Source: Strongylocentrotus droebachiensis
Taxonomy: Eukaryota > Echinodermata > Echinoidea > Camarodonta > Strongylocentrotidae
Reading direction: 5' to 3'
Assembly (NCBI GenBank): GCA_035222895.1
Contig: JAVYIG010005345.1
Span: 62,001 to 126,000, forward strand
Length of the DNA stretch: 64,000 nt
Shown piece after piece: positions 45,861-56,165 of this stretch; the first letter of the stretch is position 1; every line of letters starts with the position of its first letter. The notes beneath the pieces are model-generated. The model saw nothing but the letters and a program-made list of their open reading frames with translations, was not told where the DNA came from and ran no database searches. The position numbers were made by a program, and so were the translations under genes.

Positions 45861-46903
45861 GGGATCGAAATGAGAAAACCTGCACCAACAATGTATATTT
45901 TAGCCGGTAGGTTGGGTTGTATTTGATTACTGACGGGAGGAAAGCATGCTTATTTCAGTGACAGGCGGAGAAGCAACATGCCTATACATGTGCATTGTCT
46001 GCATAGAGTCACCCATGCTGACCAAGCGTACATGTATCTTTCAAACCATTGTATTACAAAGCCCGGCCTCTGTATATTATAATTAGGTTTTTCTGATAAA
46101 AACAGGCTCTCACTCATGTGTTCAGCCAAAAGCGGTGCATACACCAGAGCCCTATTTAGTTCTTTCTCCACTCCTCTCTATCTTTAGCCTTTTTCTTCAT
46201 TATGTCATTTGATCTGTCACCTCTAGAAGGCTCATATGACAGTGTACTATTAAAGTGTAGCAGCAGAACAGACATAACCCTCTAATTATCAGAAACCTGT
46301 CTGAATTCAGACACCTCTTTTCTAGTCTATTCAAATGCGATATAATTGCCTGTTTGAGAGCGAAAGGAAACCTGATGCCTGTCTGCCTCTCAACAGAAAG
46401 ATATGGATAGTGTGTGTGTAGTCTCTCTGCAACTATTAACAGATTGTCTGTTTGGAACCAGAAGGGCGTTAACTCTGTATTAAAGATTATATACCTCATT
46501 TTAAGATTCTTTACTAATCCTGTCTTCTGATTGGTTGAAAATGCAGTCATGTTCTTAACCATGCCCGCTAATTGAAATTCATAGTCATTTTTCCCGGCTC
46601 TACCGGTTTATATCCATTTTTCATAGCACTTTTTCCATGGCTGTGAAACGTGACGTCATTTTGCTGCGATCCTTATTTTGGTTTACGTGTTACCGTATAA
46701 GTTTCTTTTGTGCGATGACCGATGCGCAATACCGTTAACGGTGTTTGAGTGCAATTCGATTTTGGTCGCTGCATTCAGGCGACGAATCTACCAATCCACG
46801 CAGCGCAGACGACCGATCGCCATTTTGTGTACTAGTCTCGATCGCAAAGAGATGGAAACCTAAATGGGTGAGTTAACATTTTCCTTTTTTTCGGTATATA
46901 AAA

Positions 46904-47070
46904 TATATATTGACTGCTTTTAATATTCGAGGCATAGTTGTTTCTATAGGGTCTCGGGAAACTCACAACCTGCTATGACCCCGCGGCGCAAGCGCCTTGG
47001 GGTCATAGCAGGTTGTGAGTTTCCCTTGACCCTATAGAAACCACTATGCCTCTCAAAGCAGTCAATATAT
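46904..47070. repeat. Long near-perfect hairpin, ~75-bp arms
   Basis: Left and right arms share GGGAAACTCACAACCTGCTA TGACCCC, GTTTCTATAGGGTC, GAGGCATAG and ATATATTGACTGCTTT in inverted order. The tip CCCCGCGGCGCAAGCGCCTT GGGG pairs down to a loop of about two bases. Only a few mismatches and one small indel interrupt it. It resembles a young foldback element; no second copy is seen here. Confidence 0.85.
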
Positions 47071-47091
47071 CCTTAATATGCCCTTATTACT

Positions 47092-47612
47092 CTTTTCACA
47101 CTGGTTTTGCTTAACCCCATACTTTGCTTAGCCCCGTACTATCCTTAACCCCGTACTATTTTTTTTGGCTTTTCACACACGCTGTTGTTAGTCCAGTACT
47201 AGCGCCTATTCCGGAATAAGAAAATTCCCGCTGTTCTCACTGCATTTCGTTAACCCCGGATATCGTGAATGTTATGATTGGACATACTTCGCATCTGGCC
47301 AGCTGCGATACGCTCCATTGCGTAGTACCGGACTATTTTTCGTTTCTGTTCTCATTCATTTGCTTAGCACCGCAATTGCGGGGTTAACAGGGATAGCACC
47401 ACAATTGCGGAGTTAGCCCTGCTATTTTGCAGGGTTAGTTAACCCCGTACTATAGGTGGGGTTAGCCAACTTTAGCCCACTTTGGTAAAAACCAGTCTGA
47501 ACAGAAAGTGGAATAGGCTTAACCCCGTACTATAGGTGGGGCTAAGACCCCCCCTTAACCCCACCTATAGTACGGGGTTAAGCAAAATATTGCCAGTGTG
47601 AAAACAGTATAA
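47092..47612. mobile_element. MITE with TTTTCACACTGG TIRs and repeated AACCCCGTACTAT motifs
   Basis: Left end TACTCTTTTCACACTGG and right end (inverted) TACTGTTTTCACACTGG define about 520 bp. Inside, AACCCCGTACTAT and its complement ATAGTACGGGGTT occur repeatedly, often as the palindromic pair CCCCGTACTATAGGTGGGG, along with CCGCAATTGCGG. There is no coding frame. It directly follows the 46904-47070 hairpin. Confidence 0.72.
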
Positions 47613-47804
47613 GGCTCCAAAGAGACGATATTATACCTTTTAATGATAAACTATAGCTTACAGAGAGCACCGTATTGTCAGCAATAGTAAATTATGTTTT
47701 TTTATCAATATGTTTCTAATTCTATTTCATTTAACCAAACCCATCAAAAGAATAGTACAAAATACAGTATGGAATACAAAAAGGACCAATAAGGAACGGC
47801 CCCG

Positions 47805-47837
<33 letters not shown>

Positions 47838-47849
47838 TATACATATGCA

Positions 47850-47892
47850 GTCATTTGTCACTGATGACAAGTTTTGTGAAACACTCTCCTGG
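47850..47892. mobile_element. GTTTCACAAA-type MITE, end fragment
   Basis: Only one terminal segment is present: the inverted form of the family end, ...GTCACTGATGACAAGTTTTG, then TGAAACACTCTCC. It follows a GA microsatellite. Confidence 0.5.
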
Positions 47893-48011
47893 TTAATTCA
47901 TCAAATTAATGGATGATGAGGATGGATTAAATCCCAAAATCCATCTGTGTAGGAAAAGGTGTCATTCGTTTGGAAGAATTAGGAGTACCGTGGACAGCTA
48001 ACAAGAATTGT

Positions 48012-48298
48012 GTAGAGGTGTCGTGGTTGAGTAGATACATCACTGGACTGTGGCTCACAAGGTCCGTGGTTCGAGTCCCGCCGCGGCACTAATGTCCTTT
48101 GGCAAGACATTAATCTACATTTGCCACACTCGACCCAGGTGATGTAAATGAGTACCTGGTGGTAGGAATTAGTTCTTTGAAATGCTGGAGCGCTGTAATG
48201 GCAGCCATGCAGCCGGGGTATTAAATAAGGAGTGCCAGGGGTGTCAAGTCTGACAGACATGAACGCTATACAAGAACCCACTATTATTATTATTATTA
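48012..48298 (+). mobile_element. tRNA-derived SINE, family A, copy 2
   Basis: Best-preserved copy: GTAGAGGTGTCGTGGTTGAG head, canonical B box GGTTCGAGTCC, body CTCGACCCAGGTGATGTAAA, and tail GAACGCTATACAAGAACCCA with (TTA)n. It lies in the 17.9-kb receptor intron on the opposite strand. Confidence 0.88.
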
Positions 48299-48400
48299 TA
48301 CATTACACAATAACTCATACATTGCAAGGATAAAAATATACCCTAATAATACAGCAAGATGAACGGTGCTTCAAGATATCACAGCCCAATAAATATAAAG

Positions 48401-49103
48401 CGCAGCATTTCTTTATAATGTGAATGGCGTCGATGAAAGCTAATGTTCTCAATCCAATATTCCCAGGGTTTCATGAAAGCAATGTTCTAAATGAATACAC
48501 CATCCCCAGGGTTCGATCCAATGCCATGCATAGAACATACTTTAAATCGTAATTAATGTAGACATTGCCTTATTAACGCAGCATTTCTTCATAATGTGAA
48601 TGGGGTCAATTAAAGCTAATGTTCTCAATCCAGTACGCCCAGGGTTTCATGAAAGCAATGTTCTAAATGAATACACCATCCCCAGGGTTCGTTCCAATGC
48701 CATGCACAGAACGTACTTTAAATCGTCATTGATGTAGACATTACCTTAAAGCGCAGCATTACTTTATAATGTGAATGGGGACGATGAAATCTAATGTTCT
48801 CGATCCAATATTCCCAGGGTTTAATGAAAGCAATGTTCTAAATGAATACACCATCCCCAGGGTTCGTTCCGATGCCATGCATAGAACATACTTTAAATCG
48901 TCATTAATGTAGACAATGCCTGAAAAAGCGCAGCATTTCTTTATAATGTGAATGTGGTTGATGAGAGCTAATGTTCTCAATCCAATATTCCCAGGGTTTC
49001 ATGAAAGCAATGTTCTAAATGAATACACTGTGCATCCCCAGGGTTCGTTCCAATGCCATGCACAGAACGTACTTTAAATCATCATTAATGGAGACATTGC
49101 CTC
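48401..49103. repeat. Four-copy tandem repeat (period 175-177 bp)
   Basis: Copies begin CGCAGCATTTCTTTATAATG at 48401, 48577, 48752 and 48929. Each contains CCCAGGGTTTCATGAAAGCA and CACCATCCCCAGGGTTCG-type sequence. Conserved throughout, satellite-like, without coding content. Confidence 0.9.
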
Positions 49104-49429
49104 AAAGGTCATCCTGTGTTTTCAATGAATGCTTGATAATACTGGGCAGCAGTGATTGCTTTCATTTGAGCAAACTGCTCTGTGAGGTTCAATATCCTAT
49201 TAAAGGACTCTGTCTTCTGTTTCTGCAACGTTATGCAACCTACACCAAGTTAAAGATAAACTCCAGTACTGGTAAAAAAAAAAAATTAATTCTCACAGAA
49301 TCAAACAAACTTACACTGAATGTTCAAGATTACAAATAAATGACATGTGCCAAACAATTTTGGAAGAAAATGTATACTGGCTGAGTAATGAGCATAGAAA
49401 GACAAGGAAACCAAGGTAGTACCATCCCC

Positions 49430-49645
49430 GACACCATGTGTGTTGTCCCATATATAGCTTTCTATGTGAGTGTTTGTTACTTTACCAAGACTCGGTCGAT
49501 TTATTATGATTTTGATGACTCCAGAACCTTGCAGTGCACACCAATACTTACATGCTACATGATCAACTGTTTCTGATCCTTTCACACCTTTTCTTTCACA
49601 ATGCAATCGCATTACCAGTAGGCCTACTAAAGTTTATCTTTAACC
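49430..49645. repeat. Interspersed TTAAAGATAAA repeat, copy 3 (inverted)
   Basis: Reads GTCCCATATATAGC at the left, CCAGAACCTTGCAGTGCACA in the middle and TTTATCTTTAA at the right, the reverse of the copies at 34.7 and 35.3 kb. Confidence 0.6.
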
Positions 49646-50276
49646 CCTTCTGTGATAATTTGATTCAACCCTTTGAATACTGCATCCTCTCATCCCCATA
49701 GGCTTAATACAGGGATCACCCGGTTCCAGTAGGCAAAGGGCCTCCACGGAAAACAATATTCAACTACTGATGGAGCCAATCTACTAAAAAAAGACTAATA
49801 AATAAAGTAATCATCTATAATTTGTTTATTCTTGCAGAGTTGAATGTCTACAGGAACCTGGTGGTCCATGTGTTAAGTCTATGGGAATGAGAGAAGGGGG
49901 CAGTCAATGAGTTAATGGATTTTCCACTATCAAAATGGGAATAAAACCTACTGCATGGGAATAAACTTTTTAACAGATATTTGTTTCTGTTCAGGGGGAA
50001 ACATAAAGCCATTCCGAGTTTAAACAACATGCTAAATCCTCAGCTTCTTGGGCTGATAAATGCAGCATTGGTTTCAGATTTTAGTATGAAAATTAATGTA
50101 AATTCACGCTCACAATAACTCACTTCCAAATCATATTGAAATGAATGAAGTAAATGATAAAGCTTTTTTCATTAGAGAAAGGCACTTTCAATTTAGATAT
50201 GAATGAAACATGAAACAATAATTTCTAGGCTGAAATGTCAAACGGTACTTTGTAAATGTATGGAATGTTACTTACA

Positions 50277-50348
50277 TTTTCCTGAGACTTGTCATGTGGG
50301 AGCATAGGTCCTTTGGTAAGTGCTTGATGTTACATCGGTTAAGAGTTC
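50277..50348 (-). CDS. LGR: LGR exon: one LRR (72 nt), next to DIRS insertion
   Basis: A 72-nt exon with acceptor ctctttcag and donor gtaagt encodes one repeat (TLNRCNIKHLPKDLCSHM). Its frame links the preceding and following LRR exons. The acceptor's pyrimidine tract is a CT microsatellite plus C runs (minus strand). The DIRS element begins only 92 bp upstream of the exon in transcription order. The following intron, to 32403, is about 17.9 kb. Confidence 0.88.
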
Positions 50349-50351
50349 TGA

Positions 50352-50428
50352 AAGAGAGAGAGAGAGAGAGAGGGGGGGGGGGAGAGATAAAGAAACGGGG
50401 GGGGGGGGAGAGAGAGAGAGAGAGAGAA
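50352..50428. repeat. GA/poly-G tract at LRR-exon acceptor
   Basis: On the transcribed strand this is (CT)n with two C runs immediately before the TTTCAG acceptor of exon 50277-50348, forming an unusually long polypyrimidine tract that extends almost to the DIRS end. Confidence 0.85.
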
Positions 50429-50440
50429 AATAAAGGAAAC

Positions 50441-50637
50441 CATGAAAATCAGTATTGATTTTATTATTTACGATATAAATCTACGTATCTACCTATTCTA
50501 CTTTGCTATTGTTGCACCTCAACATTGCATAACCGAAACTTAAAACACATCGCCAAATTGCTCATACCCCCCCGCCCAAAGGCGCCCTCCGTGACCCTTG
50601 CGTCCGAGCGCCGCCAACGTAACCTCTTCCTCTTATC
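50441..50637. repeat. DIRS inverted terminal repeat (element 3' end, with extension)
   Basis: The 173-bp core is complementary to 55993-56165. A 24-nt extension beginning CATGAAAATCAGTATTG is present only at this end; such asymmetric ITR extensions are known in DIRS elements. The GA/G-rich microsatellite outside it belongs to the receptor exon's acceptor tract. Confidence 0.88.
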
Positions 50638-50690
50638 ACGAGTTCCCTAGGACACACCTTGGTAAAGGCGCTGGGGATGGAGGGAGGGAA

Positions 50691-50790
50691 AATAGGTAGA
50701 TACGTAGATTTATATCGTAAATAATAAAATCAATACTGATTTTCATGATTTACATCAATAAATCAACGTATCTACCTATTCTACTTTGCT
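50691..50790. repeat. DIRS internal complementary region (circle-junction template)
   Basis: 57 nt (50691-50747) are the reverse complement of the left end 50441-50497, and the next 43 nt (50748-50790) are the reverse complement of the right end 56123-56165, with no gap. In DIRS elements this region templates joining of the two ends. Confidence 0.88.
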
Positions 50791-52083
50791 AAAGACCAGC
50801 ACAGATTAAAGCCGGGTGGTAAAAACCAAGCAAACATATCAACTTGATGAGAAATAGACGACGAAGCCGACTTCAGAGAAGCGACCGCAAAAGCTCGTTC
50901 GCCCGCGGGCACAACTTTGAGGCAAAAAACAGTAAAAGAACTTGGAGACTTCCAAAAAGCTGCTTTACAGATATCTTGAACTGAAACTCCGATGAAAAGA
51001 GCCCAAGACGTACTGACACTGTGAGTATCATGGGCACGAGGAGTCCTGCCAGGCGTCAAGGCCTCAGGGCCCGCCGCCTTGATAGCCAAGACTAACCACC
51101 TGGAGATCTTATCCCGAGATGCCGCCGAAAGTGGCTCTCGAGAAACCAGAAAGAGCTGATCCGACTTGCGAAAAGGCTTCGTCTTGTAAAGATACCATTT
51201 GAGGGCGCGAACGGGACACCACAGTCCGTCCCCGAAGACCGAAGAAAAATCCGACAAGGGATGAAGCACCACTTCCACTGAACCCGACGTGTCAGACTGA
51301 TTCTAAGCAATAAAAGAAGCCTTGGGAATCAAACGAACCCCACGTCCTTCCCAGCGGATATGCCCAGGGGTAACTGAAAGGGTATGAAGTGAGCTCCTAC
51401 GCTGACCAGAAGTGATTGCCATGAGAAAAACCGTCTTGACCGTAGTAAGCAGAAGCGTCGCAGAACACAGCGGTTCGAAGGGAGGGCCAAAACCTTGGGT
51501 AAACTCCACACTGGCGTCAGAGGTCTGAAGAAGGGTCTCTTAAGGAAGAAAAACTTCAAAAGAGCCGCTAGCTGAGGAGCAGAAGAAACCGAAGATAGCA
51601 GACCGATAGCCACAAATCGTTGACAGAGCTCTCCCCTTGTCATACAAAGAGATCAGAAAGTCAGCAATAGAAGGTAAAGACGCCTCTCTAGGGGCGACGC
51701 CCACCTCCTCACACCAAGTGTGAAAAACATCCAACCATGAGCTGAAAACCGTCCTGGTCGACTCTCGTCTACTCTGGACTAGAAATTGTGCAGCACGTTC
51801 GGAGAAACCTGACGAACGAGCCCTCTTCCCGATAACCGCCAAGCGGTCAGACGGAGGATTTCCGGCCGCTGGTGTAGAAAACCAGACAGAGGTTGCGACA
51901 CCAGATCCGGATGACACGGCAACGACCACGGAGTCCCCACCAGGAGGGTCAGGAGGTCCTGAAACCACGACCTCGCCGGCCACCAAGGAGCTATGAGAAT
52001 CATCATCGCTTGATCGTCCCTGATCTTCCAGAGCACATGGGGAAACGACGCGAACGGGGGAAAGGTGTAAGCCCTCCATCCCT
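50781..52083 (-). pseudogene. DIRS linker and tyrosine recombinase, frameshifted, catalytic residues lost
   Basis: After RNase H the conserved linker PPFASFPHVLWKIRDDQAMM, then LIAPWWPARSWF, lies in a shifted frame (~51780-52080). The recombinase then spans three frames: N-terminal helical part SIADFLISLYDKGRALSTIC (51540-51780), box I with the first Arg (ITSGQRRSSLHTLSV, 51303-51509) ending at an in-frame TAG, and the catalytic C-terminus (50781-51278). There the HxxR box reads HDTH (Arg to His) and the nucleophile position reads FTVFCLK (Tyr to Cys). It would not cut or join DNA. Confidence 0.8.
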
Positions 52084-53346
52084 CTACGGGATCGCGAAAG
52101 CGTCCAGAGCAAAAGCTCCTGGTTCCCGGACTCTCGAGAAAATCGAGGAAAACGATGGTTGAGCGAAGTTGCGAAGAGATCGATGTCGAGAACACCGAAC
52201 ACTCTCCTCAGTTGCCTGAAGACAGTCGGAGTCAGAGTCCACTCCGAGGGAAGGCACTTGCCTCTGGAGAGAAAGTCCGCTAAGATATTCTCTTCGCCCG
52301 GGATATGTGATGCAATCGGGAACACCCTCGCCCCCTTGCACCACGCCCAGAGTTGAGAGGCCAACTCGTTCAGAGCCACAGAAAGAGTACCCCCTTGTCT
52401 GTTGATGTACACCATCACCGATACGTTGTCCGTAAAAATCAGAACCGAACGACCCACCCGACGAGCACGGAAGTGACGAAGCGAAGCAAACACTCCCATG
52501 AGTTCCAACACATTGATGTGGGGCAGAAATTCCAGATGACTCCAGTCTCCTGAAATCATTGACCCCTGGCAATGACCTCCCCAAACCAACAGCGACACGT
52601 CCGTGGTGACGGTCACGGAAGGGAGAGGAACTCGGAAGCGTCCGCCCTGAAGGAAGAAGGAACGACGAAGCCAAGGACCTAGAAGACCCTTGATTCTGGA
52701 CAACAGGGGGATCCATGACAAAAGAGAACTCACGCTCGGCTGATAAAACTCCAACAGAAAAAGTTGGAAGGGACTCATCAATAGTCGACAATCTGGAAGC
52801 ATGTCGACTAGACTGGAGAGAAACCCTAGCCACTGAAGCCAACGCTCGGCTTTCACCCGACGTGCACATCTCAGAGACCGAGCAGTCCTGACTATCGTCT
52901 CGACCCTGTCGAGACTGGGACGAGCCAGCTGATGACGAATGTCCAGCTGAGCACCTAGGTAAGACGGCGTGCGAGTCGGAACGAATTCTGATTTCTCCCA
53001 ATTTATGAGAAATCCGATATCTTGAGTCGTACTGATCAGAATCTGCATATGATCCAACAGCCTGACTGACGCCACGACTCTCGTGAAAATCCGAGGAGCA
53101 GGGCGCAAACCGAACAGGAGCGCTCTGTAACGGTAGAATTTGCCCCGGCACATGAAAATAAGCGTCGCGAAGATCCAAAGAAACCGCGACGTCTGCAGGA
53201 TTCAATGAAGAAAGGATGGTTGCCAGATGATCCATTCGGAAAAGAACCTTTCCCAAATGAAGGTTAAACCGCTTCATGTTGAGAATCATTCTCAAAGAAC
53301 CCGAGCACTTGGGCATTACGAACACCGGCGACAATTCTCGTACCAC
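52084..53346 (-). pseudogene. DIRS reverse transcriptase and RNase H, catalytic loop deleted
   Basis: The RT N-terminus reads RMILNMKRFNLHLGKVLFRM and SLDLRDAYFHVP in one frame (to ~53150). The rest continues in a second frame with RYRALLFGLRPAPRIFTRVV and FLINWEKSEF. Between these blocks the residues that should contain the YxDD-type catalytic loop are absent, as ASV is directly followed by RLLDHMQ. RNase H is recognisable from TTDVSLLVWGG, HINVLELMGVF, FTDNVSVMVYINRQGG and HIPGEENILADFLSRG. Product would be non-functional. Confidence 0.8.
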
Positions 53347-53622
53347 CGACAGAACAAATGCGTCGCTGGTGATCTTCCCCCACGCCGGGAGAAATCTCCG
53401 GAGCCGCCCGCCGACCTAAGACCCAAGCACTCGGGGGAAGCCATCTCTAGAGAATGACTTCCCACCACCACGAAAGGGAGTCCGGGAAGATAGAAGAATC
53501 ACGGTAAGAAGAACCTCGAGACGAAGGACGACCACGATCCTGGTATTCCTCCTCGGCCGGGTACCAGTCCTGAGGGCGGCCCTTAGACTGGACGACGTTC
53601 TTACGAAAAGAACCCGAAAACT

Positions 53623-55636
53623 TCAACTTTTCTTACGAGGTCTGGAGGAAGGAACCGGCTCTTGGACATCGCGAAAAGCAACGGACAGGTCTCGAGCCTG
53701 CTTCTCACCATCAATCTCGGCTTGCAGTAGAGTAGTGAAACTATCTCCACAAAGGTGGGGGCTGGCCACTGGAATCTGCGGAAGCAGTCCTGGAATTTGA
53801 TGCGGTCGAATGCCCAAAAAAGTGAGCACAGCCTCCCGACGATACTTCTCGATGGAATGCGAAGTCACCGCAAGCCCTGAGAAAAGATCAAACAACAAAA
53901 TGTCACTTTTATCAAAAGGACCACGAGTCCCAAACTTCTTCCCCAAACGACTGGCCACCGCCACAAGTTTGGGAGAAACCCGTTTAGGACACAAAAACAA
54001 AACCGCATCCTGAGGAACGAAAGCGTACTTGTCCACCTGCCGCTTAAGAAATCCCGTCGATGACGACGAGTCTTCTGCGGCATTCACAAATTCTTCTTCG
54101 TGTAGATCAGGAAGAAACAGTCCCTGAACCGCTGAAGAGTCCGAATTAGAAGACAGGAAGCCCCGCCGCCCCGACAATAACACCGGGACGACACAAGAAT
54201 CGGGCACATATTTGTGAAACAAGGCTAACGAATCCGCCGCCAGAGACACAAACGGAGTAGACGCATCATCCCCCGCAACTGAACCAAACGACTGAGCGAT
54301 GGAACCAGTGTCCCAACGATCAACCAAGCCCCCCCTATCTTGACCAGATAAACAGGGACGATCCCCGCCTCTCAGAGCGCCCAACGAAGCGTGAGGCGGA
54401 GAAGCAAAAAGAGAGGACCCCGGCCGAAAATGACAACTCGAAACCCGCACCGGCGACTGCTCAGGCGAGATCGATGCATCTTCGGAAAACTCCGAAAATA
54501 AATCAACCGCGATCGGATCCGAAAGTGAAGTAGGACGAACCGGAGGAGCCGACTCGGGCACCGAAGATCGAAAAGCGTCAGCAACAGCCCGCATCCAATC
54601 CGAAAAATCCGGCGGGGGTGGAGGCACCGACGGAGGGAGAGTAGCCACCAAAGGCGGACCCCGAGGAGCCGCAAACGGTTCCGTAAAATCAGAGCGCGGA
54701 TTCTTCGAAGGATAAACAAAATCCGAGGAAGAACCGGCCACAGCGTCCCGGGAACCCCGCCTCTTACGAGACGTAGCGGTAACGTAAAAGGCCGAAGGAA
54801 CGGGACGGTTATCCGATAAAAGCCCGACGGTAGGAGCCGCAAACCGAATCGGGAAAACGGAACATGCACCGACGGAGAGGCGCGGTTAGTTGAAACCCCA
54901 GGATCCGACTCGACTGCACGGGTACCCGGACCGAAATCCGGAACCGGCAAATCCGACAAAGGGACAGAAGAACCGATCGGTGACCGCTTCAAGTCCGGAT
55001 CCACGGAAGCAACCCGAATATCCGTCGATGGATTTGTGCACCGACCAAACAAAAGACCTGACGGAACAATTGTTGGTGGTGCAGAACTAAGGCCCGTTCC
55101 ACCCAGAGTTAATACCTCTGGGTTTCCGGGAACCGTCCCGAGAGGAGATAAAATCGCCCCCTCGACCATTCTCATAGGCTTGCCTTGCCCGCAAAAATGT
55201 CTGCTGACATTTGCATCCCCGGGGTTTGCGGTGTCACCACCGCTCCCGAGGGGCGTAACTAACGAAGACTTATTTGTAGAATCCTTCGTCTTCGTATCCG
55301 TCGATGGATCTGCGCACCGACCAACAAAAGACCTGACGGAACAATTGTTGGTGATGCAGAACTAAGGCCCGTTCCACCCAGAGTTAATACCTCTGGGTTT
55401 CCGGGAACCGTCCCGAGAGGAGATAAAATCGCCCCCTCGACCATTCTCATAGGCTTCCCTTGCCCGCATAAACGTCCACTGACGTTCGCATCCCCGGGGT
55501 TTGCGGTGTCACCACCGCTCCCGAGGGGCGTAACTAACGAAGACTTATTAATAGAATCCGTCGTCTTCGTTCTCGCGACAGAACTTGATTTCTTCTTCGT
55601 GAAACCTGCTAAGAGAAAATAAGAACTGCGAGACAT
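53623..55636 (-). pseudogene. DIRS ORF1 (gag-like), frameshifted, with internal duplication
   Basis: An ATG at 55636 opens MSRSSYFLLAGFTKKKSSSV. The frame is broken near 55315 by a one-base difference between two ~276-bp tandem copies (55021-55296 and 55297-55572), continues in another frame to about 54800, then resumes as a 370-codon frame (54741-53623) with PPPPPDFSDWMRAVADAF and, near the end, FLGIRPHQIPGLLPQIPVAS. No zinc knuckle is seen. Position and Pro/Ser-rich composition fit a structural ORF1; function is inferred. Confidence 0.7.
55021..55572. repeat. ~276-bp tandem duplication inside DIRS ORF1
   Basis: Both copies contain TCCGTCGATGGAT, CAAAAGACCTGACGGAACAA, GTTTCCGGGAACCGTCCCGA and CGAGGGGCGTAACTAACGAA. 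Copy 2 lacks one A in ACCGACCAAACAAAAG, shifting the ORF1 frame. Otherwise copies are highly similar, so the duplication is recent relative to the element. Confidence 0.85.
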
Positions 55637-55992
55637 ATTATAACCTGCGGGAAAGAAAAATTAAACAAAGGGTACGAGCAATTATCAACAAGAATTAAAT
55701 AAACTACCAGTGACTAAAACACCCCACCGACTACCCCCGCACGCACCCGAGGCCTCGGAGGAGTGAGGACAGGCAAACGCGAAAGCGGAAACGTAACAGT
55801 AGTCGGCAAGAAAACGTTCTAGAATACTGATAAATAAATAAATTCACGGAGTGAAACTACTCTCTAACGAACAGGAAATCGTAGAGAATATTATAAAAGG
55901 CGAAAATGCGAACCAAAAAGTGACTAAAGAGGAAAAACTCTTCAACTTTTGGGAGCGATTTTTAGTGTAACTTATCCGTTCGGATGCGAAGA

Positions 55993-56165
55993 GATAAGAG
56001 GAAGAGGTTACGTTGGCGGCGCTCGGACGCAAGGGTCACGGAGGGCGCCTTTGGGCGGGGGGGTATGAGCAATTTGGCGATGTGTTTTAAGTTTCGGTTA
56101 TGCAATGTTGAGGTGCAACAATAGCAAAGTAGAATAGGTAGATACGTTGATTTATTGATGTAAAT
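55993..56165. repeat. DIRS inverted terminal repeat (element 5' end)
   Basis: 173 bp almost exactly complementary to 50465-50637, for example GGCGGCGCTCGGACGCAAGG and CAATTTGGCGATGTGTTTTA. It ends TTTATTGATGTAAAT, where it meets host sequence AGGCTGATTC. Confidence 0.9.

Larger units (their letters stand above)
32404..50276 (-). other. Large receptor intron (~17.9 kb)
   Basis: Joins LRR exons without a missing repeat. It holds microsatellites, SINE copies of both families, a LINE 3' fragment, MITEs, the mariner-like element, tandem arrays and the 46904-47070 hairpin. No coding exon was found in it on either strand. Confidence 0.8.
50441..56165 (-). mobile_element. Full-length but decayed DIRS-like (tyrosine-recombinase) retrotransposon
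   Basis: 5.7-kb element with all structural hallmarks of DIRS1-type elements: inverted terminal repeats (50465-50637 and 55993-56165), an internal complementary region (50691-50790), a gag-like region, RT plus RNase H, and a tyrosine recombinase, all on the minus strand. The ICR is the complement of the left end (50441-50497) fused to the complement of the right end (56123-56165), which fixes both boundaries. Such elements copy RNA into circular DNA and integrate without target duplications. It sits in the receptor intron in the same orientation as the gene. All coding parts are broken. Confidence 0.9.

Noticed and set aside
46640-46863. Promoter/first exon suggested by TGACGTCA and a small plus-strand frame
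   Set aside because: A single CRE-like palindrome is weak evidence; the 61-codon frame shows no domain and it lies inside the receptor intron beside repeats.
48401-49103. Regular repeats that might suggest a CRISPR array
   Set aside because: Units are contiguous 176-bp tandem repeats without short repeats and unique spacers, in a eukaryotic intron.
32404-50276. A missed LRR exon in the 17.9-kb intron
   Set aside because: The flanking exons join in frame with normal LRR spacing and match the family's repeat order; no LRR-like frame with splice sites was seen.
54372-55175. 267-codon minus-strand frame as an independent gene
   Set aside because: It is partly the middle segment of the frameshifted DIRS ORF1 and partly an out-of-frame shadow (Leu/Arg-rich) of the downstream ORF1 frame.
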